Positions 55,584-64,000 of a DNA stretch of 64,000 nucleotides are shown piece after piece. This stretch comes from JBBDNV01 sp040877415 (GTDB lineage: Bacteria; Planctomycetota; Planctomycetia; Pirellulales; PALSA-1355), in the NCBI GenBank assembly GCA_040877415.1, contig JBBDNV010000133.1:1-64000 (forward strand), read 5' to 3'. The notes under the pieces were generated by a model, which ran no database searches, was not told the DNA's origin, and worked only from the letters and a program-made list of their open reading frames with translations. Made by a program: the position numbers and the translations under genes. The stretch's first letter is position 1. Every line of letters begins with the position of its first letter.

Positions 55584-56291
55584 ATGCCGCTGGACAAGTC
55601 GGAAGCTCGGGTGCGGGGGATGTTCGCGGAAATCGCCCCGCGCTACGATTTTCTAAACCACGTGCTGTCGCTCGGGACCGACGTTTACTGGCGCTTCCGG
55701 ACGGTGCGAAAGGTGCCTCCCGAGGGTGATGCTCCGATTCTGGACGTTTGTACCGGCACGGGCGATCTGGCCTTGGCCTACGGTCGGGCGGCCAGCGAAG
55801 GAACTTCGGTCGTGGGGGCCGATTTCTGCCATCCCATGCTGGCGATCGGCCGCGGCAAGGCGGTTCGGCGTGGAGCCACCCGGGTGGCATTCGTCGAGGC
55901 CGACGCCCGGCGGCTGCCGTTTGCCGACAACGTGTTTCAGATCGTTTCGGTGGCCTTCGGACTGCGGAACGTCAGCGATGCCGACGGGGGTTTGCGGGAG
56001 ATGGTTCGCGTGTGCCGGCCGGGCGGAAGGATCGCGATTCTGGAATTTTCGCTCCCCCGGCTGCAGCCTTTTCGGCTCGTTTACGGTTTATACTTCAGGC
56101 ACGTGCTGCCGAGGGTCGGGCAGTTGCTCGCGCGTAAGGGGCACGGCGCGTACGCCTATTTGCCGGCCAGCGTCGGAGAATTCCCTTCCGGGGCAGCCCT
56201 GGCCGAGCGGATGCGGGCGGCCGGCGCGAGCCAGGTACGCTACTATCCGCTCACTTTGGGCGTGGCCACCTTGTACGTAGGCACAAAATGA
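55584..56291 (+). CDS. ubiE: Demethylmenaquinone methyltransferase (UbiE/MenG)
   Basis: SAM-dependent C-methyltransferase of the last menaquinone step, 235 residues. RGMFAEIAPRYDFLNHVLSLG is the family N-terminus. ILDVCTGTGDLAL is motif I. FGLRNVSD and EFSLPRL are conserved later motifs. The stop overlaps ubiX by four bases. ATG 55584 is chosen; the upstream region contains coding-like sequence only by chance. Confidence 0.95.
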   Translation: MPLDKSEARVRGMFAEIAPRYDFLNHVLSLGTDVYWRFRTVRKVPPEGDAPILDVCTGTGDLALAYGRAASEGTSVVGADFCHPMLAIGRGKAVRRGATRVAFVEADARRLPFADNVFQIVSVAFGLRNVSDADGGLREMVRVCRPGGRIAILEFSLPRLQPFRLVYGLYFRHVLPRVGQLLARKGHGAYAYLPASVGEFPSGAALAERMRAAGASQVRYYPLTLGVATLYVGTK

Positions 56292-56974
56292 CCGAGGCAC
56301 CGCAACACACGCGGCCGAACTTCGTCCTGGCCATGACCGGCGCGAGCGGGTCGATCTACGCGCTGCGGCTGTTGCAGGTTTTGCTGGCAGGCGACCGGCG
56401 CGTCCATTTGTCGATCAGCCCAGCGGCCGCCCTGGTGCTCAGGCAGGAATTGGGAGTGGAGATCGACTTGGCGCGTCTTGATCCGCGGAGCCTGCCGCTA
56501 GAGCCCGACTCGCGGGCCTTTGCCAACCTGCCGCCGGCGATGGCCGAAGTGCTGGGCGGTTCGTTGCCCGCTTCGTCCCAGCGCGGCGAAATGGTCTATC
56601 ACCACTTCGAAAACCTGCTGGCGCCGATCGCCAGCGGCTCGTTTCTCACCGCCGGGATGGTGATTTGCCCCTGTTCGGGAAGCACGCTGGGGGCGGTCGT
56701 GCACGGGACGGGCGAAAACCTGATTCACCGCGCCGCTAGCGTCCACTTGAAAGAGCGGCGCAAGCTGGTGGTCGTTCCCCGCGAAACGCCCCTTTCGACC
56801 ATTCAGTTGGAAAACATGCGCCGGGCCGCCGAAGCCGGAGCCGTCGTGCTGCCGGCCATGCCGGGCTTTTATCACGGCGTGAATTCGATCCGCGACCTGG
56901 TCGATTTCGTGGTGGCGAGGATTTGCGACCAGTTGGGCATTGCCAACACGCTCGTGCACCGTTGGGGGACGTAG
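56288..56974 (+). CDS. ubiX: Flavin prenyltransferase (UbiX family)
   Basis: Attaches dimethylallyl phosphate to FMN to make prenylated FMN, the cofactor of UbiD. It has 228 residues. LAMTGASGSIYALRLLQVL is the flavin-binding N-terminus; VICPCSGSTLGAVVHG and VVPRETPLSTIQLENM are signatures. It is slightly longer than most UbiX, with an acidic insert near 60-90. ATGA coupling to ubiE; it probably serves the UbiD homologue here. Confidence 0.95.
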   Translation: MTEAPQHTRPNFVLAMTGASGSIYALRLLQVLLAGDRRVHLSISPAAALVLRQELGVEIDLARLDPRSLPLEPDSRAFANLPPAMAEVLGGSLPASSQRGEMVYHHFENLLAPIASGSFLTAGMVICPCSGSTLGAVVHGTGENLIHRAASVHLKERRKLVVVPRETPLSTIQLENMRRAAEAGAVVLPAMPGFYHGVNSIRDLVDFVVARICDQLGIANTLVHRWGT

Positions 56975-56976
56975 TT

Positions 56977-57069
56977 GTAGCAGGCACGCTCCGTCGTGCC
57001 GTCCGCAGCGCTGGAGAAGAACAACCATCAAACGTGATTCTGCTACGGCACACGGCGTGCGCCTGCTAC
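56977..57069. repeat. 93-bp inverted repeat between ubiX and ubiA
   Basis: Outer arms GTAGCAGGC (56977-56985) and GCCTGCTAC (57061-57069) with further imperfect pairing inside (GGCACG / GGCGTGC). It splits the menaquinone gene cluster and ends 21 bases before the UbiA start. Confidence 0.7.
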
Positions 57070-57089
57070 TTTAGGGGACATAAGCCATC

Positions 57090-57998
57090 ATGTTCGGGCG
57101 ACTGCGTGACATCCTGGCGATGATTCGCTTCAGCCACACGCTGTTTGCGCTCCCCTTTGCGCTGTTGGCGGCGATGATGGCGTGGAACCTGGGTGCGCGA
57201 AGCGATCCGCCCGTCGCGTGGCGATGGCGGGAGCTGGCCGGCATCCTGCTGTGCATGGTCACCGCGCGCAGCGCGTCGATGGCGTTCAATCGGATCGTCG
57301 ATTGGCGGCTCGACGCCGCGAACCCGCGGACGAAACTGCGGCACATTCCGGCCGGAATCCTGAGCACGTCGAGCGTGGCCGCCTTTGCCGTTGTTTGCTC
57401 GCTCGCGTTTATCGCCTCGACGCTCGTGTTTCTGCCGAACCGGCTGCCGATCTACCTGGCGGTCCCCGTGCTGTGGTTTCTGCTGGCCTATAGCTACACA
57501 AAGCGGTTTACCGCGGCGGCCCACTTCTGGCTGGGCGCGGCGCTGATGCTGGCGCCCGTTTCGGCGTGGATCGCCATTCGCGGCCAGCAAATTACCGAGA
57601 ACCCGGCCGATCTGTGGCCGGCGCTGGTCTTGGGCGGAGCGGTGCTGTTGTGGGTCGCGGGTTTCGACATCGTCTACGCCTGCCAGGACGTGGAGTTTGA
57701 CGCGCGCGCGAAGTTGCACAGCGTGCCGGTGCGGATCGGCGTTGCTCGTGCATTGCATCTGGCCGCCGCATGTCATTTGGGGATGGTGCTCTTGCTGGCC
57801 GCTCTGCCGTGGGTCTATCCGCAGTTGGGATGGATTTATGGCACGGGCGTCGCCGCCGTGGCCGTGCTTTTGGCCTACGAGCATTACCTGGTGCGGCCCG
57901 ACGATCTCGCGCGCGTGAATGTGGCCTTTTTCCAGGTCAATGCGGTTGTCAGCATGGGGCTGTTCGCGGTGGGGAGCCTGGACTTGCTCCTATCGTAG
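57090..57998 (+). CDS. UbiA family prenyltransferase (likely MqnP)
   Basis: Membrane prenyltransferase of 302 residues with about nine helices. First Asp-rich motif: NRIVDWRLDAANPRT, second: DIVYACQDVEFD. Both bind the Mg-pyrophosphate of the polyprenyl donor. In the futalosine pathway the UbiA homologue (MqnP) prenylates the naphthoate ring. Position between ubiX and mqnE supports this. SYTKRF near 145 is also conserved. Confidence 0.9.
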   Translation: MFGRLRDILAMIRFSHTLFALPFALLAAMMAWNLGARSDPPVAWRWRELAGILLCMVTARSASMAFNRIVDWRLDAANPRTKLRHIPAGILSTSSVAAFAVVCSLAFIASTLVFLPNRLPIYLAVPVLWFLLAYSYTKRFTAAAHFWLGAALMLAPVSAWIAIRGQQITENPADLWPALVLGGAVLLWVAGFDIVYACQDVEFDARAKLHSVPVRIGVARALHLAAACHLGMVLLLAALPWVYPQLGWIYGTGVAAVAVLLAYEHYLVRPDDLARVNVAFFQVNAVVSMGLFAVGSLDLLLS

Positions 57999-58079
57999 GT
58001 CGGGCCTTGGCCAAGTAGAGAATTCGCAGTATTGTAGGTCAGAGTCGACCTGACATGAGGAATTGCAACGCGACTACAA

Positions 58080-58107
58080 AAGCCCAGGGACGGCCGTCCC
58101 TGGGCTT
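58080..58107. terminator. Perfect 28-bp palindrome
   Basis: AAGCCCAGGGACGG / CCGTCCCTGGGCTT is a perfect 14-bp stem with no loop bases, between ubiA and mqnE. On the plus strand only AAT follows. It could act as a terminator, an attenuator, or a protein-binding site. Confidence 0.45.
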
Positions 58108-58127
58108 AATACCCTGGTAATTGAACG

Positions 58128-59264
58128 ATGATTCGAGCTACGGAACTTTCGTTGCAATCGATTCGCCAAAAGGTCGAAGCGGCAGAGCGCCTGTCGTTCG
58201 ACGATGGGATGTTTCTGTATCGTCCTGACGTGCCTCTGCCCGAGGTGGGAGAGCTGGCGAACCTGGTGCGCGAGCGGAACAACGGCGACCGCACTTATTA
58301 CAACATCAACACGCACCTGAACCCCACCAACGTCTGCGTCTATCGCTGCATCTTCTGCGCGTTTCGCTCCGATTTGCGCAGCCCCAAGGGCTACTTGATG
58401 AGCGACGAGCAGATTCTGGCCCGGGGACAGGAGGCGGTCGATAGCGGGGCGACCGAGGTGCACATCGTCGGCGGCCTGCACCACCAGATGAAGTACGACT
58501 GGTACTTGCACCTGATCCGGATCCTGCACGACTCTTATCCGCGGCTGCACCTGAAAGCCTGGACGGCGGTTGAGCTCGACTGGTTTACGCGCATGACCGG
58601 CAAGCCGATCCGCGCTGTGCTCGAGGAAATGATCGAAGCCGGCTTGGGCAGCCTGCCCGGGGGCGGGGCCGAAATCTTTCATCCCGAGGTGCGCGACCGG
58701 ATTTGCGAACACAAGGCCGACGCCGGCCGCTGGATCGACATCCACCGCACGGCCCACCAGCTTGGTCTGCGCACCAACGCCACGATGCTCTACGGACATT
58801 TGGAAAACGCCTTCCACCGCGTCGACCACCTGATCCGCCTGCGCGAGCTGCAGGACGAGACCGGTGGATTTCAAACCTTCATCCCGTTGGCGTTCCATCC
58901 CGACAACACCGGATTGAGCCACATCAAAAAGCCGTCGGGTGTGATGGATCTGCGCACGATGGCCGTATCGCGGCTGATGCTCGACAATTTTGACCACGTC
59001 AAGGCGTATTGGATCATGCTCGGAATCGGCACGGCGCAGACGGCCTTGGCCTACGGCGCCGACGACCTCGACGGCACGGTGCGTCACGAGCTGATCTATC
59101 ACGACGCCGGCGCCACGACGCCCGAAACTTTAAGCGTCGAAGATATCCGCCGCCTGATCATCGAAGCCGGCCGCGAGCCCGTGGAGCGCGACACGCTCTA
59201 CCACCGCGTCGTTCGCGACGGGCAGACGTGGGAAACCGCCGAGCCGCTGTCGGCGGGCTCTTGA
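58128..59264 (+). CDS. mqnE: Aminofutalosine synthase
   Basis: Radical SAM enzyme that joins SAM's adenosyl group to a chorismate-derived enolpyruvyl, first carbon-carbon bond of the futalosine menaquinone pathway. It has 378 residues. The cluster motif CVYRCIFC has Cys70, Cys74 and Cys77. NINTHLNPTNVC and EIFHPEVRDRI are family marks. It is downstream of ubiA and a palindrome. Start ATG 58128. Confidence 0.95.
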   Translation: MIRATELSLQSIRQKVEAAERLSFDDGMFLYRPDVPLPEVGELANLVRERNNGDRTYYNINTHLNPTNVCVYRCIFCAFRSDLRSPKGYLMSDEQILARGQEAVDSGATEVHIVGGLHHQMKYDWYLHLIRILHDSYPRLHLKAWTAVELDWFTRMTGKPIRAVLEEMIEAGLGSLPGGGAEIFHPEVRDRICEHKADAGRWIDIHRTAHQLGLRTNATMLYGHLENAFHRVDHLIRLRELQDETGGFQTFIPLAFHPDNTGLSHIKKPSGVMDLRTMAVSRLMLDNFDHVKAYWIMLGIGTAQTALAYGADDLDGTVRHELIYHDAGATTPETLSVEDIRRLIIEAGREPVERDTLYHRVVRDGQTWETAEPLSAGS

Positions 59265-59299
59265 AAACGGAATCGAAACGGCAGCGTCACAAACGAGGC

Positions 59300-59329
59300 T
59301 TGGCGGCAAGTCCGGTTGCGTGGTATTCT
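59300..59329 (+). promoter_or_regulatory. Candidate promoter of the ParD/ParE-like pair
   Basis: TTGGCG (59300-59305), an 18-base spacer and TATTCT (59324-59329) match the consensus at 4/6 each. A GGGAGG is suitably placed after it. Confidence 0.3.
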
Positions 59330-59351
59330 GAGTATTGGGAGGTATTCCTAC

Positions 59352-59618
59352 ATGGCTTATCCGTTTCCGCCCGACGTCAAGAAACTCATTGACGAACAGA
59401 TGGCCCTTGGCGGCTACAGCAACGAGGACGAGGTTCTCAGACACGCCCTGGCCGTGTTGGGCCAATTCGCGTATTCCTCCGCGGAAGTTAACGAGGAGTA
59501 TCAGCAGACCGTGACGGCTGTCCGGGAGGGCATCGCGGATATGGAGGCGGGTCGCGTGCGGCCGTTACGAGAAGTGATCCACGAAGCGCGGAATGTGCAA
59601 AGCCGCGATCATGACTAG
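59352..59618 (+). CDS. ParD-like antitoxin
   Basis: Protein of 88 residues. GGGAGG (59336-59341) lies 10 bases before ATG 59352. The N-terminus PDVKKLIDEQMALGGYSNEDEVLRHALAVL resembles the helical part of CopG/ParD ribbon-helix-helix antitoxins, and the acidic tail EYQQTVTAVREGIADMEAG resembles the toxin-binding segment. The next gene encodes a ParE-like toxin, with a one-base overlap. Likely a type II toxin-antitoxin module. Confidence 0.85.
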   Translation: MAYPFPPDVKKLIDEQMALGGYSNEDEVLRHALAVLGQFAYSSAEVNEEYQQTVTAVREGIADMEAGRVRPLREVIHEARNVQSRDHD

Positions 59619-59941
59619 TGCGGTTTACCGTCCTGCTCACCGCCCGTGCTCTTCGCGACCTGGTGGACGCGCGCGATTATATCCGCCAGTCCGCTCCCCA
59701 GACCGCCGAGCGCTGGTATTTCAGCTTTCTTGAGGCTCTGCTTCGTCTTGAGCAACACCCTGAAGCGTGGCCGATCGCTCCGGAAAGCGGCGAATTCCCT
59801 TTCGAACTGCGGCAGTTTCTTTTCCGCACCAGAAGTCGGCGAGCGAATCGAGCACTCTTTGTCATTGCAGGCACCGAAATACTCGTCCTGGCGATTCGCC
59901 GGCCGGGGCAGCCTCTGATTACCAAAGAAGACATCAAGTAG
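59618..59941 (+). CDS. ParE/RelE-like toxin
   Basis: Protein of 107 residues starting at GTG 59618, whose first base is the last base of the antitoxin stop. FTVLLTARALRDLVDARDYI, AERWYFSFLEALLRLEQHP, ELRQFLFRTRS and ALFVIAGTEILVLAIRRPGQ match the ParE fold. ParE toxins poison gyrase and RelE toxins cut mRNA; which applies is not clear. The pair follows mqnE on the same strand but has its own possible promoter. Confidence 0.88.
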   Translation: MRFTVLLTARALRDLVDARDYIRQSAPQTAERWYFSFLEALLRLEQHPEAWPIAPESGEFPFELRQFLFRTRSRRANRALFVIAGTEILVLAIRRPGQPLITKEDIK

Positions 59942-60026
59942 TGTTCGGCGGTTTCCCGTGAAAGCGTAACAGAGGGAGAGACAAGGGAATGCGCACCCCG
60001 CACGTGCGCATGGCATGCAATCGGCG

Positions 60027-62285
60027 CTATCCCACGTCGCCCAGGTCGAGCGATTTGCCGTAGCGGACCAGGGCCATTCGACGCAAGAGGGCGTGCTCGG
60101 GCCGGGCCAGGCCGGGATCGCTCTCGACCAACGCGCGGGCGTCGCGGCGGGCTTCTTCCAAGGTGGCCCCATCGCGCCGCAAGTCGGCGATTCGCAACGG
60201 CGGCAGGCCGTGTTGGCGGGTGCCCAGCACGTCGCCGGGACCGCGCATGGCGAAATCGATCTCGGCCAGGCGGAAGCCGTCGCTCGTCTCGACAAACGCC
60301 TTGAGCCGCTCGACCGCCGCGTCGCTCTCGGCGCCGGCGAACAGGCAGCAGTAGCCCGGGTGCGATCCGCGGCTGATCCGCCCGCGCAACTGGTGAAGCT
60401 GGGCCAGCCCGAAGCGCTCGGCGCTTTCGATCGTCATCAGCGTGGCATTGGGGACGTCGATGCCGACTTCGACCACGGAGGTGGCCACGAGAACCTGAAT
60501 TTCGCCGGCGCGAAAGGCGGCCAGGGCCGCCTGTTTTTCGGCGCTCGTCATGCGTCCGTGCACCAGGGCGATGCGAAATGCCTCCAGTTCGCCGTTGGCC
60601 AGCGCCTCGTAGGCTTCGTCAACACTCAAGAGCGGCGCGCGTTCCCTCTCCCCTGGCGGGAGAGGGTCAGGGTGAGGGGGCGTTTCCTGTGCCGTGTGTT
60701 GGCGCGCGGAACTCGGCTCGCCGCCATCACCCTCACCCCAGCCCTCTCCCGTCGAGGGAGAGGGAGGACCAGGCTCTGCTTCCAGCCACTCGTCGGCGTC
60801 CGCGTCTTTCGAGCCTTCCACCAGCGGCACGATCACGTAGCCTTGGCGCCCCTCGCGCAGTTTTTTTCGAAAGAACTCCCACCACTTCGCGCGGTCTTCG
60901 GGCGGCGGAAAGTAGGTGTGCACGCTCTGCCGCCCCGGCGGACTGTCCACCAGCGTGGTCACGTCCAGGTCGCCGAACATCGTCATGCTGACGGTCCGCG
61001 GAATCGGCGTAGCGGTCATCACCAGGTAATGAGGGTGCAGGGCCGAATGCTTGAGCGCCGCCCGTTGGCGCACGCCAAATTTGTGCTGCTCGTCGATCAC
61101 CACGAGCGCCAGCCGGTCGAACGTCACTTCATTGGCGACGACTGCCTGGGTGCCAATGACGATTTGGATTTCGCCGGAAGCGATCCGCGCGAGCAGCTCC
61201 TGGCGCGTCTTGGGGGTTTGACCGCCCGCGAGCAGGCCCAGCCGCGTGTGGCTGCCCGCCAGAAGCTGCTCGAGCGTATCGAGATGCTGCCGGGCGAGCA
61301 ATTCGGTGGGAGCCATGAGCACCACCTGTGCTTTGTGCGCCACTGCCAGCAGCATGGCGTACACCGCCACGATCGTCTTGCCGCTGCCGACGTCGCCCTG
61401 CAACAGCCGGTTCATCGGGAAAGCGCGGGACAGGTCGGCCACGATTTCGGCGATCGCCTGGTTTTGTCCCTGCGTCAATTGAAACGGCAGCAGCCGGCGG
61501 ATGCGGGCGTCGATCTTGGCTGAGAGCACGAGCGGGTGCGCCTTCAGCGACTGGTGCACTTGTTGGCGCTTTACCGCCAGGGCGAGCTGCAAGATCAGCA
61601 GCTCCTGATAGATGAACCGCCGCCGGGCCCGTTCGAGCTCTTCGCGGCTCGATGGGAAATGCACTTGGGGCAGGGCGGTGTGAATGGGCGAGAGGTCGTG
61701 TTCCCCCAGGTACGCCGCGGGAAACACTTCCTCGAGCTGGTCCAGGCAGGCATCGAGTGCCCGCCGCACGAGCTGCCGCACGTGCCGCTCGGCGAGTCCC
61801 TCGGTAAGCGGATAGACCGGCAGCAGTTGTCCGCCGGGCAATTCGCCCTCCGTCTCGATCACTTTGACGTGCGGGTGGGCCATTTCCCAGCGCGTGCTCC
61901 GCCGCTTCGCCTTGCCGGAAAGCAAAAGCATCTGGCCGCGACGGAATTTTTCGAGCATGAACGGCTGGTTGAACCACACGGCCCGCAGGTAACTGCTCCC
62001 CTGCCGCACGAGAACCCCCAGGATCGAACGTCCAACGCCGCGTTCCGCCAGGTCGATCTCTTCGACCGTTCCCAGCACGCTCACCAGCGGTCCCTCTTCC
62101 AACTGTTCGACCGTGCGCAGATCGGTCAGGTCCTGATAGTCGCGGGGAAGCAGGAAGAGCAAATCGCGCACCGTGGCCACGCCGAGCCGGGACAATTGCT
62201 CGGCGCGCCGCTCGCCGCAACCCTTGAGAAACCGCACGGGCGTGGAAGGGTCTAGGGGGGGCAATTTGTCATGCGTCTGCGCCAT
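60027..62285 (-). CDS. recG: ATP-dependent DNA helicase RecG, with repeat insertion
   Basis: Branch-migrating helicase that rescues stalled replication forks and processes recombination junctions; 752 residues from ATG 62285. Residues about 15-185 hold the wedge/OB domain. Walker A GDVGSGKT is at 297-304, DEQH at 398-401, and motif VI is QLHQLRGRISRGSHPGYC. Residues about 507-548 are a Pro/Gly/Glu-rich insert (SPSTGEGWGEG, HPDPLPPGERE) between helicase motifs, encoded by an inserted repeat in frame. All catalytic motifs remain, so the protein is probably still active. Confidence 0.95.
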   Translation of the reverse strand: MAQTHDKLPPLDPSTPVRFLKGCGERRAEQLSRLGVATVRDLLFLLPRDYQDLTDLRTVEQLEEGPLVSVLGTVEEIDLAERGVGRSILGVLVRQGSSYLRAVWFNQPFMLEKFRRGQMLLLSGKAKRRSTRWEMAHPHVKVIETEGELPGGQLLPVYPLTEGLAERHVRQLVRRALDACLDQLEEVFPAAYLGEHDLSPIHTALPQVHFPSSREELERARRRFIYQELLILQLALAVKRQQVHQSLKAHPLVLSAKIDARIRRLLPFQLTQGQNQAIAEIVADLSRAFPMNRLLQGDVGSGKTIVAVYAMLLAVAHKAQVVLMAPTELLARQHLDTLEQLLAGSHTRLGLLAGGQTPKTRQELLARIASGEIQIVIGTQAVVANEVTFDRLALVVIDEQHKFGVRQRAALKHSALHPHYLVMTATPIPRTVSMTMFGDLDVTTLVDSPPGRQSVHTYFPPPEDRAKWWEFFRKKLREGRQGYVIVPLVEGSKDADADEWLEAEPGPPSPSTGEGWGEGDGGEPSSARQHTAQETPPHPDPLPPGERERAPLLSVDEAYEALANGELEAFRIALVHGRMTSAEKQAALAAFRAGEIQVLVATSVVEVGIDVPNATLMTIESAERFGLAQLHQLRGRISRGSHPGYCCLFAGAESDAAVERLKAFVETSDGFRLAEIDFAMRGPGDVLGTRQHGLPPLRIADLRRDGATLEEARRDARALVESDPGLARPEHALLRRMALVRYGKSLDLGDVG
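60642..60767. repeat. 126-bp repeat inserted in frame in recG
   Basis: Outer arms CCCTCTCCCCTGGCGGGAGAGGG and CCCTCTCCCGTCGAGGGAGAGGG, with inner CCTCACC/GGTGAGG pairs, form a large palindromic element. Its length is a multiple of three, so the frame is kept. The encoded text PSPSTGEGWGEG and HPDPLPPGERE is the classic product of this element read in frame. Confidence 0.85.
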
Positions 62286-62533
62286 CTTCCCATTGTACCG
62301 GCATCGCGTGCGGCCCGCGCACCGCGGCCGCGCCCGACGCCTCGATTCAGTCGCCGCGATGGAACCCAAGCCGGTGCCCGTCGCGTACGGCACGGCCCGC
62401 TCGCCGCTGATGCCCGAGTGGAAACACGAAAGGAAGAATCGCGGTGTCCTTGTGGCATTGCTGACGGAAACCGTTACAATCGGTGACTTCGCGCGTTAAC
62501 TTCCGGTGTGGTCCATTGCCTTAGGAGCTTACC

Positions 62534-63307
62534 ATGTCACCGACAAGAATCTGTCTCTGTTGTGCGCTCTTGATCCTTTGCACTCGCCAGCTCGCGGCCC
62601 AAACGCAGAATACCGACCAACCCATTCCCGAAGACCCATCTCAGCGAGAGAACGTCAACCAGTACGAACCATTGCGGCAGGGCGAACGAAACACCGACAC
62701 GTATACGGGCCAGTTCTGGTATAAGGTTCGGACCCCTCGCAGCTCATTCCAGATCGAGCATTACAATGAGACCATCTGGAGAGTGTGCTGGGTATATGAT
62801 CCTGCCACCTGCAGCAACGTGGCGAGGCGGTATCCGACGACTGTCCTGAGGCAAAGAAGGGTGCGCAGGACTCGCTACGAGACGGAGACCCTCTGCGCCC
62901 AAGTCACAATCCCGCGCAGCCAGGTCGTGAACGGAGGGGTGTGCGATTGCGACTTGCGCGTGCCTTACGAGGGACGTAGCTCCGCGCCGCAGGCACCGTC
63001 GGTCGAGGCCCCGGAAAGCACGCCCTCGGCGGCAGAAGACTCCGCGAATCGCGATGAATCGACCGAAACGCGCCTGGTCGCCGTGTCCCCCAGGCCGCCA
63101 GCGGCTGCGCGGCCGATGCCAACCATCACATCGCGACGAGCCAAAACGCAGGCAGCGGGATCCGCCACCACCGATGGCGTTTACTATTCGACGCGCCCGA
63201 CGACGGTTTCCCCGAGCGCGGCACCTGCAACCTATTACCCTACCGCGCCCGTGGTGTATACTGCGCCAATCGCCGTGAGCTCCTCGCCGGTTTACTACGG
63301 CCATTAG
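62534..63307 (+). CDS. Secreted hypothetical protein
   Basis: Exported protein of 257 residues. TTAGGAG sits 6-7 bases before ATG 62534. The signal peptide (about 1-22) ends QLAA. Residues 55-145 form a compact region with WRVCWVYDPATCSN and ETLCAQVTIPRSQVVNGGVCDCDLR, whose Cys pairs suggest disulfides or a metal site. The C-terminal 110 residues are Pro/Ser/Thr/Tyr-rich and probably unstructured. I recognise no family. Confidence 0.72.
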   Translation: MSPTRICLCCALLILCTRQLAAQTQNTDQPIPEDPSQRENVNQYEPLRQGERNTDTYTGQFWYKVRTPRSSFQIEHYNETIWRVCWVYDPATCSNVARRYPTTVLRQRRVRRTRYETETLCAQVTIPRSQVVNGGVCDCDLRVPYEGRSSAPQAPSVEAPESTPSAAEDSANRDESTETRLVAVSPRPPAAARPMPTITSRRAKTQAAGSATTDGVYYSTRPTTVSPSAAPATYYPTAPVVYTAPIAVSSSPVYYGH

Positions 63308-63322
63308 TGGCGGCAGTTTTGG

Positions 63323-64000
63323 TTATCTCTGACGGCGCCCGTCGGCCTGGATAGCTCGCAGCAATTCCGGGGAGGCGTCCTTCAAGACGTAGACCTTGCT
63401 GGGTGACGCGTCGTGCGTTGATCGCACGATACAAATCACCTCGACGTCGGACGTCGCCGAATCTCCAACCGCAATTTCCTGCGAGGCCTTTTCGGCCGGA
63501 CGGTCCCTCGGTCGCGAATCGATACGTGGGGATGCGGCGCCCTGCCGCGCAAGCTGGCCCGTCGTATCGGGGACGGCTTCGCGCGCCTGCGTCCACTCGC
63601 CGATGCGGGCCAATTGTTTGTGCACGGCGGCTATGCCGGCGTAGATCCCTTCTCTTTGCTCGGGATCGATGCCGTTGCAGACGCCGATCAAGCGTCCGTC
63701 GGCAGAGATCACGGCGCCGCCGCTGCGGCCGTCGCGCGGGACTTCGGCCACTTCGAGGTTCGGTCGTCCAAAGAAGCGATTGACCGCGGTCACGTGCGTG
63801 TCCCAGGTGGCCGGGGAACCGCCTTCGTCGCAGCCGGCAACCGTCACTTGCTGGCCCACGGAAACCGAATTGGATTGGCGTGACAATTCAATCGTCGCGA
63901 CGTCGCCGATTCCATCCACGCGAACCAAGGCGACGTCCAAGTCGAAATCGAGCGCCAATACCCGCCCCGTCAATTGGCGCTGGCCGCCGGCCGAAAAAAC
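63323..64000 (-). CDS. Trypsin-like serine protease, 5' end beyond window
   Basis: Partial protein: the frame is open to the right window edge, so the N-terminus with the catalytic His is missing. Visible are the Asp motif DFDLDVALVRV, then a Cys-containing VAGCDEGG loop, and the nucleophile motif DGRSGGAVI. These match the HtrA/trypsin-like clan. The C-terminal 100 residues are low-complexity and end IQADGRRQR without a PDZ domain, unlike typical HtrA. The gene converges on the secreted protein at 62534. Confidence 0.8.
   Translation of the reverse strand, partial: VFSAGGQRQLTGRVLALDFDLDVALVRVDGIGDVATIELSRQSNSVSVGQQVTVAGCDEGGSPATWDTHVTAVNRFFGRPNLEVAEVPRDGRSGGAVISADGRLIGVCNGIDPEQREGIYAGIAAVHKQLARIGEWTQAREAVPDTTGQLARQGAASPRIDSRPRDRPAEKASQEIAVGDSATSDVEVICIVRSTHDASPSKVYVLKDASPELLRAIQADGRRQR

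Overview
The window is GC-rich bacterial chromosome that looks like a planctomycete, most likely of the Pirellulales type. The evidence is the gene repertoire: two large membrane-linked Ser/Thr kinases, two ECF-type sigma factors, an SHD1-domain protein, a PQQ-type propeller protein, a Lpg1974-like outer membrane protein, glycine-rich and histidine-rich secreted proteins, ComB, and a menaquinone (futalosine) cluster. Genes are mostly single or in short operons, separated by intergenic DNA rich in palindromic repeats. This taxonomic call is inference from gene content.

Layout. 1-9.5 kb: rho, a convergent ArnT-like glycosyltransferase, tRNA-Ser(GGA), then an RND efflux operon (adaptor, 1147-residue pump, sigma factor). 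9.5-19 kb: a Ser/Thr kinase, an HdeD-like membrane protein, secreted proteins, a NagA-like deacetylase, and a sigma/anti-sigma pair. 19-27.7 kb: a small lipoprotein, uvrB, a ComEA-like protein, nadC, a histidine kinase/response regulator pair, an outer membrane barrel protein and rpsU. 28-30.2 kb: an accessory islet of lower GC with a four-gene operon that includes a PemK/MazF-like toxin, next to a broken IS3-type transposase. 30-43 kb: a PQQ-like protein, bioB, a PSP1 protein, a GH9 glycosidase, an amidase, a TPR protein, leuD, leuC and a second kinase. 43-54 kb: a methyltransferase coupled to a MurJ-type flippase, a FabH-like synthase, TPR proteins, a TIM-barrel isomerase with a broken relative nearby, glyS and comB. 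54-59.3 kb: UbiD-, MenG-, UbiX- and UbiA-like genes and mqnE, which together fit the late futalosine route to menaquinone. 59.3-64 kb: a ParD/ParE-like toxin-antitoxin pair, recG carrying an in-frame repeat insertion, a secreted protein, and a serine protease cut by the window edge.

The most unusual content is (i) the four-gene PemK-containing operon at 28.3-29.6 kb, which has its own sigma70-like promoter and no recognisable antitoxin; (ii) a 97-bp palindromic element present four times, plus several other palindromic repeat families; (iii) a 126-bp repeat inserted in frame within recG; and (iv) a gene-start remnant that suggests duplication and loss of a TIM-barrel isomerase gene.
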